Part shown: piece by piece, positions 63,804-64,000 of the stretch
Layout: each line of letters begins with the position of its first letter
How positions within the stretch are numbered: position 1 is the first letter of the stretch
Assembly (NCBI RefSeq): GCF_030580855.1
Contig: NZ_JAUQOP010000004.1
Span: 1-64,000, forward strand
From: Pseudomonas citrullilanati
Lineage (GTDB): Bacteria > Pseudomonadota > Gammaproteobacteria > Pseudomonadales > Pseudomonadaceae
Direction of reading: 5' to 3'
Length of the DNA stretch: 64,000 bases
Program-made: the position numbers and the translations under genes
Notes under the pieces: model-generated
The model's input: only the letters and a program-made list of their open reading frames with translations
The model's database searches: none
Told to the model about the DNA's origin: nothing

Positions 63804-64000
63804 ATGAGAGACCTGCCGCCCACCGCCACCCTGCGTGCCTTCGAAGTCGCCACCCGACACGCGACCTTCACCGCCGCCGCCCAGGAATTGCACGTGACGC
63901 AAAGCGCGGTCAGCCACCAGCTCAAGCACCTCGAAGCGCTGTGGGGCCTGCAACTGTTCGAGCGGGGCAAATCCCTGAGCCTGACGGCCGCCGGGGCCAC
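63804..64000 (+). CDS. LysR-family regulator, 5' part only
   Basis: Starts at ATG 63804 and runs off the window. The 65 residues present are a LysR/GcvA-type helix-turn-helix (TLRAFEVATRHATFTAAAQE then VTQSAVSHQLKHLEALWG). Target unknown; divergent from the TspO gene. Confidence 0.88.
   Translation, partial: MRDLPPTATLRAFEVATRHATFTAAAQELHVTQSAVSHQLKHLEALWGLQLFERGKSLSLTAAGA

Overview
The window is high-GC chromosomal DNA from a fluorescent Pseudomonas. It carries mvaU, Pseudomonas-type REP/REPIN palindromes and a complete 2,4-diacetylphloroglucinol (DAPG) locus. Together these point to the P. fluorescens complex, most likely a DAPG producer of the corrugata/brassicacearum/kilonensis type. The species assignment is inference.

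1-19.3 kb is mostly conserved core genome: an aldo/keto reductase, rarD, hppD, an EamA exporter with a divergent LysR gene that carries an apparent 1-nt frameshift, mvaU, gloA, ahpC/ahpF (with a good OxyR-type site), gor, galU, small lipoproteins, a DNA-alkylation repair group (2OG-Fe(II) oxygenase-alkB-ada) and a nitronate monooxygenase. 19.34-21.12 kb is a striking tandem array of about 13 REPIN units with a 135-bp period. 21.2-30.6 kb holds modABC, topoisomerase IB, a ClpP-like protein, a KGG stress protein, an OBAP lipoprotein, ppnN and an alpha/beta hydrolase.

30.7-48.6 kb is accessory and is the most interesting part. An eight-gene, tightly packed operon (38.3-47.3 kb) encodes a cupin, a methionyl-tRNA-synthetase-like ligase, a DAO-type FAD oxidoreductase, a periplasmic-binding-type protein with no signal peptide, an L-lysine/L-ornithine-type N-hydroxylase, SbnA and SbnB (L-2,3-diaminopropionate synthesis) and a large FAD/NAD(P)-binding protein. 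N-hydroxylase plus cupin plus MetRS-like ligase plus DAO is the gene signature of hydrazine (N-N bond) synthesis known from actinomycetes. Here cupin and ligase are separate genes and are joined to diaminopropionate genes. Flanking genes (serine acetyltransferase, M20 amidohydrolase, MFS exporter, ADH/ALDH, GNAT, GST, LysR regulator) plausibly supply substrate, protection, export and control. Three promoter regions share a CTGGGTT/GCGTT-type sequence. I propose a diaminopropionate-linked N-N-bond biosynthetic cluster whose product I cannot name.

48.6-54.0 kb contains regulator/enzyme pairs (SDR and LysR, SAM methyltransferase and TetR, SDR and AraC). 54.0-63.1 kb is the complete DAPG locus phlH-phlG-phlF-phlACBDE-phlI with a recognisable PhlF operator. 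The window ends with a tspO-like gene and the 5' part of a LysR gene. I saw no rRNA, tRNA, CRISPR array or intact transposase.
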